Shown here one piece after another: positions 38,375 through 51,067 of a DNA stretch of 64,000 bases (the first letter of the stretch is position 1; the number at the start of each line of letters is the position of its first letter). Origin of the DNA: Amylostereum areolatum. Lineage: Eukaryota > Basidiomycota > Agaricomycetes > Russulales > Stereaceae. The notes beneath the pieces were generated by a model that saw nothing but the letters and a program-made list of their open reading frames with translations, was not told the origin of the DNA and did not search any database. The stretch covers positions 992,001 through 1,056,000 of the forward strand of contig SAXG01000011.1 in NCBI GenBank assembly GCA_012932865.1. Reading direction: 5' to 3'. Position numbers and translations under genes: made by a program.

Positions 38375-40234
38375 CCACAAGCAAAAAGTACGACTATATC
38401 GTGGATGTCGCTTCGTTTTCTTGTCGCGCCTGTTAAACTGACTCGTCTTTTCGCCTTTCTAGCTAACCCGTGTAGCAGTGCTGATGGCTTCCGCTTCTTT
38501 GAGAATTCCCGTCGGGGCGAGCGTGTTGATCAGTAGAAAGTGAGTGGTCATCGAGCTCTTTGGGGGTGCAAGGCTAACGCTCCACCCAGCATCGACGGTG
38601 TAGAGGCAACCGAGAATCTATTCTCTGCGACAATCCTGATCGGTCCCGTCATAGACTGAAACTTCGTAACGACCGCCCCACCTGGCCTTCATAGTCGCTC
38701 CATCATATACTTGCGGGGGAAGGCGATCGGGTGGTTCGACGTCTATCGGTGTGTAACTTTCTTCTTTTGTAGTCGTTCCACCTGCTGATATGTAAATTCA
38801 GACTTCATGGTACAAACGCACGGGATGAAGGATAACCACGATCGATGGGTGCGAGTGACTGGTACCCAGGATGGTCATGGAATACTCTCCAATCGTACAT
38901 TCGCAAGGTGAGCCGAAGGTCGATGTCTTGTGGCACTTGGCTGACGGATCGTATGAATGAAGTCTTTTGTCCCGTTCGACAAACAGCCACGATACGACTG
39001 GCCAATACATCCTACTCTTACACGAGGCCTCTTCCCTCCGGCCGTGTCTCCTCCTGGGTTCTCCCTCCCTCCCTCCTAACTTGTGTCTCGTCGCTGCAAT
39101 GAAGGAAATCGGAGAGTTCGACCAAGACATCAACCCTGGAGATCCCCTTGGTGTGGTGCGTGTTGAAACGCCCGAGTTTTATAGCCCGTCAAGCTAACGT
39201 ACTATATGTGAAGGTTGGACGCAATGTGCGATCAAGCATCGTGCGCGTGCAAGTGGATTTACGTCAAGCCCGCGATGTTACAGTCCAACTTCGACGTGCT
39301 CCTGAATATTCAAGTCCCCAAGGTCGTACAGACAGGCCCCCAGTACGCCGTACGGCACTCGCATCTTCCTCGGCGCAAACCTCGCACTGTACGTTGATAC
39401 CTAAAGCAACAAAACGACATCTGACTGGGTGGTGTCTTTTTCACTGGCACAGAACTTCAGAGTAGAAGCCAACCTCAAGGTGATACTGTCCGTCGGCGCC
39501 GTCCAAACGCCCCGTCTCCTTTTCTCGAGCAGCGGCGACAGGGACCAGCTAAACAAGTTCGACATCGCGACCATCGTGCACAACAAGGCCGTCGGACAGA
39601 ACCTCCAGGATCTCTACACGCCGAATTTGACCATACTCTCGACCACATACCTCATGGTTCCGCCTTGTGTGTGGGCTAGCCAGGCAATATCGAAAGTTGC
39701 ACCAAGCCGTCTTACACTGGAGCACTTCCCGCGGATGGGTTGAAAAAGAGTGCGGACATCCAAGACGAGGATCCTGATTCGACTCTCACCGTTAGTCGTT
39801 CTCGCCTTGCCTTGCGGCAAGCTCATGTGTATCTGAACGTCGAACCTGTTTTACAGGGTGGGTTCTTTCTCGATGTCTGCGCCCACTCTGCAAACTACTT
39901 CAGCCTTTTCACGAACGTCGTCTCTCACAAGTCCCGTACGTTCTATTTTGTAGATGCTGTATCTGAGCTTTGCTGACGATGCTCCCGTAGGCGGCGCTAT
40001 CAGACCTCTTCGATACTCGACATTTTCATCGTGCGGCAGACCGTCAAGGCGGCGTCGAAGCTCAGGGAGGTGGAGGCCTCCAACGGGTTCGTCTTTACTT
40101 TCCCCAGCGTTTTCGCCATGGCTGGAAATCAGGTGGAGTTCTCAACCCGGACCTCGTCCAGTAGGACAGGCCTTCGCCTCGCCTTTACTATGATTGAAAT
40201 TCCTTCTCGGGACTATACATACTTATACCAATGA
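38375..40234 (+). pseudogene. Decayed aryl-alcohol-oxidase-like GMC oxidoreductase
   Basis: Fragments match an aryl-alcohol oxidase in the right order but in changing frames. They are KKYDYIV (the start of the FAD motif, whose glycines are lost), NFVTTAPPGLHSRSIIYLRGKAIG preceded by a stop where a Trp is expected, DFMVQTHG, PGWSWNTLQSYIRK in another frame, EIGEFDQDINPGDPLGV, NFDVLLNIQV, and EANLKVILSVGAVQTPRLL followed by DRDQLNKFDIATIVHNKAVGQNLQD. The C-terminal catalytic region is not recognisable. Multiple frameshifts and the missing FAD loop make it a clear pseudogene. It lies next to gene A copy 1 and may be the donor of the GMC relic at 62.4 kb, where a GMC piece is also joined to an A/B-pair piece. 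Confidence 0.75.
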
Positions 40235-40899
40235 GGATTTAGCAATCATTCCCATATCACAGTCGCGCTCGCGGTCCCTTCCCGGGCAGCCACAACGACT
40301 TTGGTGCGATAATAAAGACGACCGAAGCTCCGATTCGTTAGATTGAGGCTTGGTAGTTGTATGTAGTTTAGAAGAACGTGGTACAGTGCGCTTGTGCGCA
40401 CTAAAATCGGGCGCACCAAAAGGTGTTTAACTAGTTCTCGTCAAGCAAACGATAACAGTCTTCCCGCCATTTCTGCACGAAATCGTGTCTCTCCCTTTCA
40501 TCCTCGTCATCCCCACTAACCCCATCGCCTTGTGAGCAGAATCTCAGGAACCGTATAGACTTGTCATCGGACCATGCAGAGGGGGAACGTGGGCGATCAG
40601 GTCCGTGGTCGGGGTATAGTGAGAAGAGACCTTGCTGAAGCTGGTCGGCGCCGTCCCAAAGTGACGCCATGCGAAATGCTTGACGTTGAACTGCGTATAA
40701 GAGCAATGCAGCCTTCATGTTACACATGAAGGGAAGATCAGTCGACGCATGCGACGATCCAGCCAGCCCTGGGAAGGGGATGGTGTCCACAACGCAAGAG
40801 AGGCAGGAGACATGGGCGCTTCCGTCTTCATGTCCCTCGCATTGACATTCCGTTTCAAGAAAAGGGATGTGGGCAACGATGGTGATGGAGTGATAGTCG

Positions 40900-40901
40900 T
40901 A
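40900..40901. repeat. TA target-site duplication, left side of transposon copy 2
   Basis: GTCGTA precedes the element and TAGC follows it. The uninterrupted paralogue at 51.56 kb reads GTCGTAGC, showing that a single TA was duplicated on insertion. Confidence 0.8.
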
Positions 40902-41061
40902 CATCAGGGAAAGCCTCTCCCGCAAATGCCGCGCCAAGGTCCTCTAATTAGCGTGCCGTTTAGATGGTGCCCTCTAAGGCGGTCTAGTACGTCAAAAGGT
41001 GTCTAAGTCAAGTCCGAGGTTTTTAGAGGTTACACACATTGTCATTGTACGGACTCTCGGG

Positions 41062-44000
41062 CTAAAATACGGTCCTGTATGTATGGTGATCGAGGAATGA
41101 GCTGACACGGAATTTAGTACACTCCTCAAGGACATTATAGCTTGTCCAATGACGGGGAGCGGTCGCACCGAAACGCGGGAAGAGCTGGACACTCCGTTGG
41201 ATGTCTTCGATAGGGATGATTTCGGCGTCGCGTCGCCCATTGTGCACGGAACGAGACACACGGTACATCTGTGTGTCATCTTCTGGCTCCTTTGCGAACG
41301 GCGTGAACCACTCGATGTAGGCAAGGTGTTGTGGGGGTGTCGGACGTGTGGGTAGGTAGACGGTGTCGGCCGTCTTGGCAGATAGTCGGAAGACCACGCG
41401 CACTTGTGCGACGCGGTAGCCTTGGTCATGACCGGTCAGCGGTGAAATCTCAGACGAGCAGCAAAGCTCACCTGCTACGCCGCGAGCACCTCCAGCTCCC
41501 GATTTAACCAACACGGTGTCAAACCGACCGGGAACGATACGTCCACGGGTTGTCCCGCCGCTGAGGGCGAACATGGACAGCATCTTGCTCGTCTTTTCCG
41601 TCCTCGCGTTGCAGAGCGTCGTGATTCCAGAGCTTAATCTTGTGATACACGGCGATAGGTCTGGTCGGGATGAGTGTGTTATCAGCTTCGTGACGCGCGG
41701 GCCCAGGACCGAGATCTGGGTAGTTACACTTGACAATGAATGCTGCGAGTGCATCGGAAAAGTCAACGGCGCCGTACAGTTCATGGAGTCGATCGAACGA
41801 GACGGCTGGGAGTGTTGGATGTTTCGTCATCTGGGTGTGCATGTGAAGGTGCACCTCTGGTGTCCGTTCCGAAGTGATAGGAGGGTGCCCCGAAGAGCGC
41901 CACTGAATGAACGCCGCATGCGCGTTGACCTTCTCGCGACGTTCGAGCCATGCCGTCATTTGTGGATATTCATCTTTTCGGTTGGTAGCCCTGTACGCGT
42001 CTTTCGCAAAGTCGATGTGCAGGCGTTCCGATTGCTCCGTGTTGCTGTTATCTGTTGTACCGAAGAGCACGATGCTTGGCGAGTAGTGCCGTGCACCATG
42101 AACTTTCGGAAGGTTGAAATCCAGCCGGATTCCGAGATCAATGAAGATCGATTTATTGTCGTGGAAGCGCCGAAGAGCATCGTCCATCTGCGCAAGGGTT
42201 TCATCGGTATGGGATGGATATTGGGCAAGGTAGAGGAAGTCGAGAATTCCTCGAACGGCGCGGATGAGGCGGGCAGGACTGCGGCCATCTGGGAGAGGAA
42301 GATCTGCAATCAGACCAAGGAGAATGCGCGCGATGTGCTTGTGCTCTGTACCCGACACCCGGACAAGCGAGCTGATCCCATGTGTGAAGAGGCGAGCGTG
42401 GTGGTTGGGTGGCATCCGATGACAACGGGCATCAATTTCGTCGGGCCCAAATGCTTGCGGGTCCGAAATCCATGCAATGACATGCTTGATGACTCCTTGA
42501 TACATCTGGTGGAGGATATCGGGTGTGCATGAGGCAAAGATGTTTACATAGGGCAAATCTTCCCAGAACGGATGGAAGATAGGGCGGAGGCGCGCCTCAC
42601 GACATGCAGCGTGGTAGGTTGTGGGATCACCATCGGCCAGTTCAAAGACGTCCAATGCGTCGTCGGCATCACGGAAATCGAGGTCTGTGTCATCATCGTA
42701 CTCTCCGAGAAGAGCGTGCAGAATCGGACATCTTGGACAGTCACCATAGAGTGTTGCCGTCACAAGAACCTGCTCCGGATAATCCCCAACGAATATAGCA
42801 TAGATGGGATGACAGCGACGCCAAACGCCATCACCGCTGACCATGGCGATTCCGGTTTCTCCGATGTCCTTGATGGGTGCAAGAATCCGACGCATGCACT
42901 CATGGAAAATGTTGCCGGTTGCACGGCGTCGGGCAGCCTTGTTGGAGATGTGGTCCAGTTTTGCTGTGGGCAGGTAGCCAATGAGGACTTGCGCCCGACG
43001 GGAGGGCTTGCGACGGATGTCCTTCGGGATGTTTCCGATTGTCATGTAGACCGGGTATGCTGTCTTCCCGTGAAAGAGCGTGAGCTGAGTCTTGTCTGAT
43101 GATATGATGAGGGGGATGATTGTTGCGCCAGGGAGTTTTGCCTCAATGCTTGTCTGCGGAAGAGAAAATTTGTGTTAGGTCGGAGGAGGGAACCGTAGAA
43201 GATGATGCCAAGCACCTGCACGTTCCACCACCAAGTGCCCGTGTTCATCTCATCGTACATCCGAATCGTCATGTCGGCATCTTGGTAGTGGCGCTCCGGG
43301 ACCGTGATCAGGTGTTGCGCAAATTCGGGGTCGCCGTACAGCGCGCGGATGCAAGGAACAATGTCGCGAAAGTACACCTCAAAGTTCTCGCCACCGACCT
43401 GGATCTCCTCCATCGTGAACTTCGGCCGACCAGGCAGTTGTTCGTCGATGATCTTGTTGAGCTGAGCCGACGAGCAGAATGAGAGGTCGAGTTTCTCGGC
43501 AAGCTAAGTAAAAGAGGGTAATGAGCATTGAACTTGACGCGTGATCACTGGCAATTGGATGCATACCTCGTCCATCTGGAGGAGCTCAGAGACCGCGGTC
43601 GATGTTGGCCCACGTGTTTTGGCCCAGTAAGCCATGGACCAGTCGAGTTTCGACTTGAACGGTGCCCAGATGTTTCCCGCACTCCCAGATTCCAAATGCG
43701 AACGCAGAGTGTCGTACTGTGACGCAGATACCTCTAAAGTGAGAGGTGCGCCAGCGCTCTCGCTCGGGAACGGCACGATCGTCGGGTGCACCCAGAGCTT
43801 TCCTTCAACACGTTGCCGTTCTTCGGGTGTAAAGAGGCGGCCAGAAGTATCTTGCGGAGCCGCTAGTTCGTCTGCAGGCAGTTCTCCTGGCGCCGATTGG
43901 GGTGCATTCGGGTTGATTACGGGCTCCAAGACGCGCCCGAGCTCCTCAAAGTTTCGCACATCCTCCTCTTCATCCGCTTCATCTTCTTCCGTGGTTCCTT

Positions 44001-44370
44001 GATTCCTGTCAGAGACCGACATAGGAGCCGGAAAAACATTGTCGACATCCATAGGAGTTGCACGAGGATTATCGGCAGTGTTGCCAGCTGGATTGTCGAG
44101 TCCGAGTTCGGCAGGTGTATAACTTTCCGAAAAGTAGTCTGCGCCGACGCCCGTGTTCTCTGCTGATAGGTTCTCCGCAACTTGAGGATTTGGCGGTGCC
44201 ATAAGACCGGGGAACAGGCTTTCTTGAAGAGCCTGGTATGCGGTGTGAGCAGCTTTGCATTCCTCGCGCGCAGTCTGTCTCCAGTGGTTTGTACGCCCGC
44301 GCGGCGAGAAGTTTTTGCTGCATCCGTTGCAAACTACGGAAGCCTTGGCTGTGGGCAGCTGATACGCCAT
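41062..44370 (-). pseudogene. Plavaka transposase, copy 2, frameshifted
   Basis: Equivalent to the transposase at 11896-15203. The extra T at about 41550 (CGGGTTGTCC instead of CGGGTGTCC) breaks the 660-codon final exon into 508 codons plus an out-of-frame remainder, so the last 150 or so residues are lost. The DDE core, to the extent visible, lies upstream of the break; activity is doubtful. A single-base sequencing error cannot be excluded. Confidence 0.8.
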
Positions 44371-44686
44371 GAGGATACAGCGTGTGTTGGAGGTCGTGAT
44401 GTGGAGGAGAGAAGGGTGCGTTATATCCAATTTCACTATGCGCGGAGGAAATCAGCCGCCTAAATTCACCAAGTCCGTCTAAAACTCACCAAGACCCCAC
44501 CAGACGTGAGAGTGCTCACGCTCCGCAGAGCCCGCACTATTACGAAACCTACGGCCATGTCAGCAAACGGCGCAGGACTTATATTTGTACGCTCACCTCG
44601 CCGTGTCGACAGGCATCCTCGCTCTTCTTCCTCTTCCCCACTTTCCTTCTCCCCTCTTTTTCTTTTCCGTCCCCCCCGTCAACGGC

Positions 44687-47221
44687 ATGAGTTACCAGTC
44701 ACGCACATTGAGAACGTCGCAGCGCAACACTTCCTCGGCCTCTGGGACCGCCAGCGCGGCACTCTCGCCAGCGCAGAAGGCTGCTGCTACTCGTGCTCGC
44801 ACCAAGGCGTCGAAGGCTGCCGCTGCAGCGCAATTACAGCGAGAGCAAGCTCCTGTGGATGGTACGTCAATAGCTTTTCCCATCGAATCACAGACCACTT
44901 ACCATTTTTTTTCCGCTGGCTCCGTGGGCCGTGGCCGAAATAGATGTTGCATCCGAGCCTGTTACTGCCGGTATGTTGTATTGCTGTCTTTGTTGGTGTC
45001 TTCCGACGCTCACACTTCCCTCCTTTAGCTGCGGGCAAGAAACGAAAGGGGGGGAAAGGTGTTCAGGCCAATGGCCCAGCGGCGAAGAAGTCAAAAACTC
45101 GGAAGTGTGAGTACGTTCGCGTTCAATCGCGTGTGTTCCCACGGGCTGACATTGTCGTTCCACTTTCTTTAGCGCGCGCTCCTCAGCTTGTTCTTCAAGA
45201 GGACGAGCTTCCACCGGTTGCACTCAAGCTCTACGTGGACGGGACGAAAGGCAAGGCAAAGGCGGTTACCTCGGGTCACACAGGTGTTGCCATGATTGAG
45301 GTACATAACTTTCACTTTGTATCAGGTTCCGAGTTGCTGATTGACGGATTTGTTTGTAGGACGAAAACGACGATGACGACGATAACGGCCTCTCGCCGCT
45401 CTCCGAAGACGATTTTGACGCGATCGAAGATGACGACGGGGACGAGTTGGCGAAGACGAACCCGACGCAGTTCCAGCGTCAGGTGAACCTCGAGGTATGT
45501 GTTGTCCTTAACCTCCTCAAGTGCAGCATGCTAACGGATACTATAGCGTCCTACATGGCTCTCCAGTGCAAATTCGGCTGCGTCTTCAAGCCCATCTTTC
45601 GTTCCCATTGATCCTTGCCTGAGTCGCCTCGATGCCCCTCAAGCCGTTGCGGGACCGTCGACTTCTAACACAGCTCCTTCTCCTCCGTCCGCCGTCCCTC
45701 CTGTTGCCCCGGTCTCGGCTCCTCTTCCTCCACCCATTCCTGTTTCTGTCCCCGCCGCCGTTCCATCCGCTGCCGCTGCCACCACCGCTGCCGCTGCCCC
45801 ATCCGCTGCCACTACCGCTGCTTCTGCCACCGCTGCCGCCGCTCCATCCGCTGCCGCCGCCGCTGCCGCCGCTCCACCCGCTGCCGCTGCCGCTGCCGCC
45901 GCCGCCGCCACGGCTCCTCCTCCTGCCACGGCTCCTTCCACGGCTCTTCCTGTCACAGCTGTTGATGCTGCCCTCGGAGAGCAGGTCCAAGTTAACGAAG
46001 ATACCACTGGAGGTAATGTCCGCCAGAGATACCTTTGGCGAATTTTAGGTCTCATAGGCGACCGATTTGTCTCTGATGCTGAAGGTCCTCTAGCGGCCGG
46101 CGTGATCAACCTTCCACCAGCAACGGTCGGAGGCGAGTTTCCGGAGAATACAAACTTGGTGCTGGGAGGCCCACATCAGCGGATGTCACTTCGAGTGCAA
46201 TCGCACATCGTTCAACTTGGAATCCGCGGCGCTTTCGTTCAGATTATATACGAGATCCTTCTAGTCCACGGGTTTCCCGATGCGACGCTCAGTGAGACAT
46301 TCTCGCGCAATGCACTGATCCGAGCGGCGTCTCTCCGCGATGTCTGTATCGACATGCACCGCCGTTTGCTCCAGGAACCCGGGTACATCAACCGTCTCAT
46401 TCCCTTGGTAAGTCAGTTTGGATTTTTCCTGGCAGCACGGTTCTCAGACCATTTTGTACTAGCCCATCGCTCGCATTGGTATCTTTCGCTTGAAGTTCAA
46501 GGAATCCAGCGACAATCACATCGTCGGAATGTACAACCTGCTTCCTGAAGGGGAGCAGAGTCAAGCGGCAGTAGCTTTCGCTGTCCGGGATTATAGCTAC
46601 ATATTCCGTCGCAACTCTCCGGTGTGTTTTCACTGGTCATGTCTCTGTGGGTTTCTACTGACTTATAGTATCATACTGTAGGATGGGTTGACTGGGGCTG
46701 TGCGCCGTGGTCAACCTTACCGTCACCCAATCGGGATCACAATTCTTCACCAGACCATTTTCGCAAAGGGAATTCCGGACGGCTTCCGCGATAGGCTCCC
46801 GTTTACAATTGACTCGGTAACTAACGAGCGTCGCATCGAGCTCCCGAAGGCAATGGTTGCACTGGCATTTACAGCGGTGAGTGACTCATTTTGATCTCAA
46901 TATGATAAACCTTTGCTTATCCTTGTGTAGGTTTACGCATCTCTGCACGAGCGTCGATCCGGGCATCATGTCAAGTCCGATTTCTCGGCGGGGACATACC
47001 TGGATGTGTACGGTGGCCATATTGCCACTTTGAACGAGATGGAGAACACTCGCCCCCCGTTCTACCACAGCTTCATGTCCGGTTTGTACACGGCGGCTTT
47101 GTAAGTTGTTTCCCTAGCTTTTCAATCCATTCCACTCATTTATCTGTCTAGAACAGGCCCTTTGTCGGTGCTGCCCGCCCCCGGTGTTCCTGCTGCATTG
47201 ATTGACTATAATGATGAGTAG
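44687..47221 (+). CDS. DUF6532-like protein carried by transposon copy 2
   Basis: Identical to the gene at 15520-18054 in every reading frame compared. It has the same basic, acidic and Ala/Pro-rich N-terminal segments and the C-terminal domain ending PPFYHSFMSGLY. It is intact while the transposase of this copy is broken. Confidence 0.6.
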
Positions 47222-47710
47222 ATGTGTGTCCCCCTCCCGCTACGCTTACGTTCACTTCCGCTTTAGTCGATTCTCGTAATATGTGTTCGTGTACAATGGT
47301 TCTCGCTCCTGCTCTATTTCCCCTCGCATCCGTAGCTTCATCCCCCCCCTCCGCTCATTCATTAACGCTTAGTTTACAATCCGTGCCTCGTGCTAATGTA
47401 TGAAAAATGGATACCCGGTTTCTCTAATGGTGTCTGAGCAAGCCCCAAAAGCCGTGACAAAGGCAGGACAACGGTATCTAAAAGTGAACCAAACCTATGT
47501 TGTGAAAATGCTTGGATGCTGTTGAGATCAGTTTGAGACCACTGTTGGTGTGCGGCTGGACCGAGATTGTACCGTCTTGAGAAACCATTAGCCGCTAAAT
47601 TAGATCTAGTAGTAAGAGGACCTTCCTAAACACGTCAAATCCTCTAACTCGCCGTTTAGGTCCAATATCCTCCAAAAAGATCCAATTCGCACGAGAGGTT
47701 TTTACAGATG

Positions 47711-47712
47711 TA
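47711..47712. repeat. TA target-site duplication, right side of transposon copy 2
   Basis: Right-hand partner of 40900-40901. Confidence 0.8.
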
Positions 47713-48943
47713 GCAGAGGCCGAATATCATGAACCACGGTGGAAATGATGTCGTGCCTTGACGTCGACGCAGAGAAGCTCCAGTGGGAGCATCGTCCTTT
47801 GGATCGGAGCGGGTGATCCAGTTCAAAACGTGAGCGATGAGGTTTGGCCAGATAAGGTGCTGAAGCCGCTTGAGGTCGTGGGATACAGGAGGAACAGTCG
47901 GCAGTTCCTCTCGATGAGACCTTGGTACTCCTACGACGAGGGCAGGATGAAGGAGGTCCACAGTTTGGGCACTGTCGGAAAGGGCAAACTCCCCTTGCCC
48001 CAATCCCTCCGTGCCTCCAAGAAGGGTTGGATAGGATATGACAGTATTTCTCCTGCTTGAAGGATGAACAATCGTACAATTCTCTACAGGAGTCTACGTA
48101 CCTGTGTACAAAGCAGCCGCTCAAGGAAATAAATGAACCAGCTATAACGGACTCGATGGCATTCGGGTCTCCAGAGTACATGGCAGTCTGATAGAACGGG
48201 GAAAGGGACAGTACGGAGTCCACACATAATGCGTCCTCAGGACACTCCGCTCTTCGAATAAGATCGTCGATACAGAAAGACAAGGGCCTGTGAAGCAAAA
48301 AATCGGGTTTGAAGGAGTCGGCATCGTCGTGCTGAGCTATCACTTCATCTTCGGACAAAAACCTGATATTATTACGAATGGAATCGATCTGTGGAGACCA
48401 GGCGTCCATGTTGAGTCTTTCTCGTTCATTTGGGTACGTCGAGGACTTGACGACGCCTCAGCTGAGGGTACATAATGCCTGAATGGAGCAGGGACTTACT
48501 AGAGTCCAATGCTCCGGAATTTCGATGGGACAGCGGTTCCACCCAGCACGAAACTCATCTAATGACTGCAGCTGATGTTTGCACTTGCTGGTTGCATGCG
48601 ACGATATGCTAGTATGGAGATCTATGGTCCACTGGCAGCCGTAACATGCATTGCTACTGTGTAAACTGGGCTGAAGAATTTTGGAGCGCGGCGTACCGAC
48701 GTTGAACCCTGATGAAATAGGCTCTTAAGGAAGGTGGAAGGGTCATTCGCCTCCATGTCTATGAACCGAACATTGAGTATGATATATGAGTTATATGAGT
48801 GAGTCCGAGTGCGAAGACTGTCCGGATTTTGCACGTGACCATTGGTGACAACAGACGGCAGACCCAATCCTCCCGTGCTGTCTACTTACTACTAACACTC
48901 TGCCAGTGAACTTTGGTTCATCATTCCACTCTTCAACGGCACA

Positions 48944-50626
48944 ATAGCTCAGACAGTATCCGTGCGACCCGCCACGGTGCCAGAATCATTGAATCTCACG
49001 CAGAAATCTAGTCAACCGGTGAGTTTTTGTCGATGTTAGTAGTGTTTCACTTTTCAGTTACATGACCCGGTTGTGATTAATGATTCGCGAAACTAGCACA
49101 CTCTATGGCATGATGGCATCGACGCAAAGGTTGGCTTGCAATAAAATAGACATTTTATGCTCTTTAACACATGTATAGCTCAGCTTCATGGCTCGAATCA
49201 TATGCAGCACACCCGATCCTGCCCATCCAAATCGCCGGCTCGACAAGCCAGTAAGTCTTGTCTATTTACTCCCGGTTTGAACGCATATTCCATAGTGCTC
49301 ATGAAATAATCATTGGATTCGAAGAGCTCTTTGGGACGGACCTCACAGATGGGCCTTGTTACAAAACATCATAGGTCGACGACCAACCTGGAAACTAGGC
49401 CCTTCCACAGTCTCGGTCATGGCTAGGTTACAAACACCTCTTGTGAACAGAATTGAACCGGAGCCTCTGGCCGTACCCGAGGATTGGAAGGTGCGCCAAT
49501 TCACTCACTGGCAGCGCATCTAGGCTTGCCACCTGATCAATGATCACTCGGTTTTTAGACATCTTCCTGTGGGGTTCTTCAAACTCTTCGTCGCTATTGG
49601 GAATACATCGAAAGGTACCATGGTCCAGAATACTCTGTCGTTTATACACCACGGGCCTACTTCTCGGACGTTCCCTATCCTTCTGAAAACGTGACTTTAC
49701 ACGAAATCAAGGACGAGCAGGGGAGGATCGCGCCAGGTAGCGTTGAGTACACTATGCTCAAAATTCTACAGATACCAGATATGAGAACCCGAACCACGAG
49801 GCCGAATCCTGACCAGACTTTTGAGGTCTTCCTACCAACGGTAGTGTCACAGATCCCAGGATGTATCGGAATGAGGTGATATAACAACAAGAAGATACAC
49901 GACATTTACTGATTTATTGATTTGTCTAGACATGAGACCGTGTATTTTCCATCGTATTCCATCGACCACGGCACATCCTCCTGTCCTAGTGTCGCATGTC
50001 GCCCCTCCTTCGAGAATCTTCCCAGTAACCTGCCGGATGGTTTCCCCCCGATTCTATTTGCAGCAAATCCAGTCAAGGAGCTAATTATGATCACCGGCAA
50101 CACGGGCGAATCTTACGGCCATAGAATAAATCTCAGGCATCCTCTTCCAGATAGGCGGGATGGAATTTTGGAGCTCGCAAAACTTGTCCAACCGACACTT
50201 CAGCTTTTTGTGATGGATTTGACCGCACGATTCCAGATCGAGGAGGGACAATGGCGGCCTGAATGGAATGTTCGTCTGCCGTCTGTTGATGAATCATTCG
50301 TAGATTGACTTTTCTCTCAGCCTCTTCTTCCTGGCGCCCAGGCGAAAGAGATGCCTCGTATTCCGGAGAAGTACTTCGTCTATGGCATGAACTACGACGA
50401 CGCACGCTACATCGTATACGGGTTCTTCCCGCGATACACGATATCAATGAGCGGCCGAGTCGAGTGGTCCTTCTGCTGCTTTGAGGCGATGCGTGAATTG
50501 CGACCTCCATTCGCGTCTATACAAGCTCCTATGGACCTCGCCAGAGTACTCCTAGTCATTCAGCGGCATACAGCTGAATTAGCTCAAATTATTCGTGGCT
50601 TTATTTCACCGGCATGGACGGGGTAA
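48944..50626 (+). CDS. Unknown gene B, copy 1, apparently lacking its start codon
   Basis: Paralogue of gene B copy 2 (52787-54447) with the same exon plan. The first exon of each copy is exactly 25 codons from the start to a GTGAG donor, but where copy 2 has ATG (52787) this copy has ATA (48944-48946), so translation cannot begin normally. Downstream exons remain open and similar: WLESYAAHPILPIQ, GPHRWALL, PLAVPEDW, VTLHEIKDEQGRIAP, EYTMLKILQIPDMRTRT, QLFVMDLTARFQIEEG, KYFVYGMNYDDARY and LLVIQRHTAELAQ, with a stop at 50624-50626. No known domain or catalytic motif is recognised. The protein would be about 400 residues, apparently soluble. It is divergent from gene A copy 1 and presumably shared a promoter region with it. 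Confidence 0.65.
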
Positions 50627-51067
50627 ATAATGAACACTGTCTATCTATCTATCTTGTTCGTAACATTGGATGGATTTTAGAGGTTACGCACATCTGCCGC
50701 CAGTGGTGAGAGGTACGAAGCTTACCATTCGTGCTTAGCAGAAATTGTGTCAGTCGATTGTCATCCACCATCGACTGAAATGATGATGATCTCCGAAGCC
50801 TTTCCAAGAGACTCGCTAAGCTCACGGGTGTGAACAAGTTGAGCACAATATACGATCAAGAATGCCGTGTACTCGAGTCGACATACCTTGTCCATTCGTA
50901 CGTCTTCGGTTTGACTACCGCCACCGCTGACACGCTGACGTGCAAACACAGACGATCGACGTGGCCTGATAGAAAGGGTGGCCGCTCGCAAGTATGTGCA
51001 CTTCACTGGACGCTTATTCAAAGCAGTGGCACACAAGATAATGATTACGATACAAAAATACATTTGA
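50627..51067. other. Intergenic region between convergent genes B copy 1 and A copy 2
   Basis: No gene recognised. An 18-nt stretch at about 50675 resembles a subterminal sequence of the transposon with one mismatch, which may be chance. Confidence 0.35.

Larger units (their letters stand above)
40902..47710 (-). mobile_element. Plavaka-type DNA transposon, copy 2 (about 6809 bp)
   Basis: Same orientation as copy 1 and apparently identical except for one extra T at about 41550. Termini, subterminal motifs and both genes are as in copy 1. It is inserted in gene A copy 1 with a TA duplication (40900-40901 and 47711-47712). The near-identity of the two copies indicates recent movement. Confidence 0.9.
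40431..48867 (-). pseudogene. Unknown gene A, copy 1, split by transposon insertion
   Basis: Minus-strand gene homologous along its length to gene A copy 2 (51.1-52.6 kb). The 5' part lies at about 47711-48600 (DEFRAGW, an exon beginning MDAWSPQ with SFKPDFLLHRPLSF, then VVGVPRSHREE and PPWFMIFGLCY) and the 3' part at 40431-40901 (SITIVAHIPF, AALLLYAVQRQAFRMA, WREDCYRLLDEN, stop at 40431-40433). The transposon sits between the codons of FGLCY and SITIVAHIPF and is flanked by TA on both sides. Apart from the insertion the two halves keep their frames, so the insertion looks recent. The family is unknown to me: no catalytic motif, signal peptide or membrane span. The N-terminal exon is uncertain in both copies. 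Confidence 0.8.

Noticed and set aside
50670..50695. TTTAGAGGTTACGCACAT similar to a transposon subterminal sequence
   Set aside because: A single 18-nt match with one mismatch is expected by chance in comparisons of this size; no terminal repeat is nearby.
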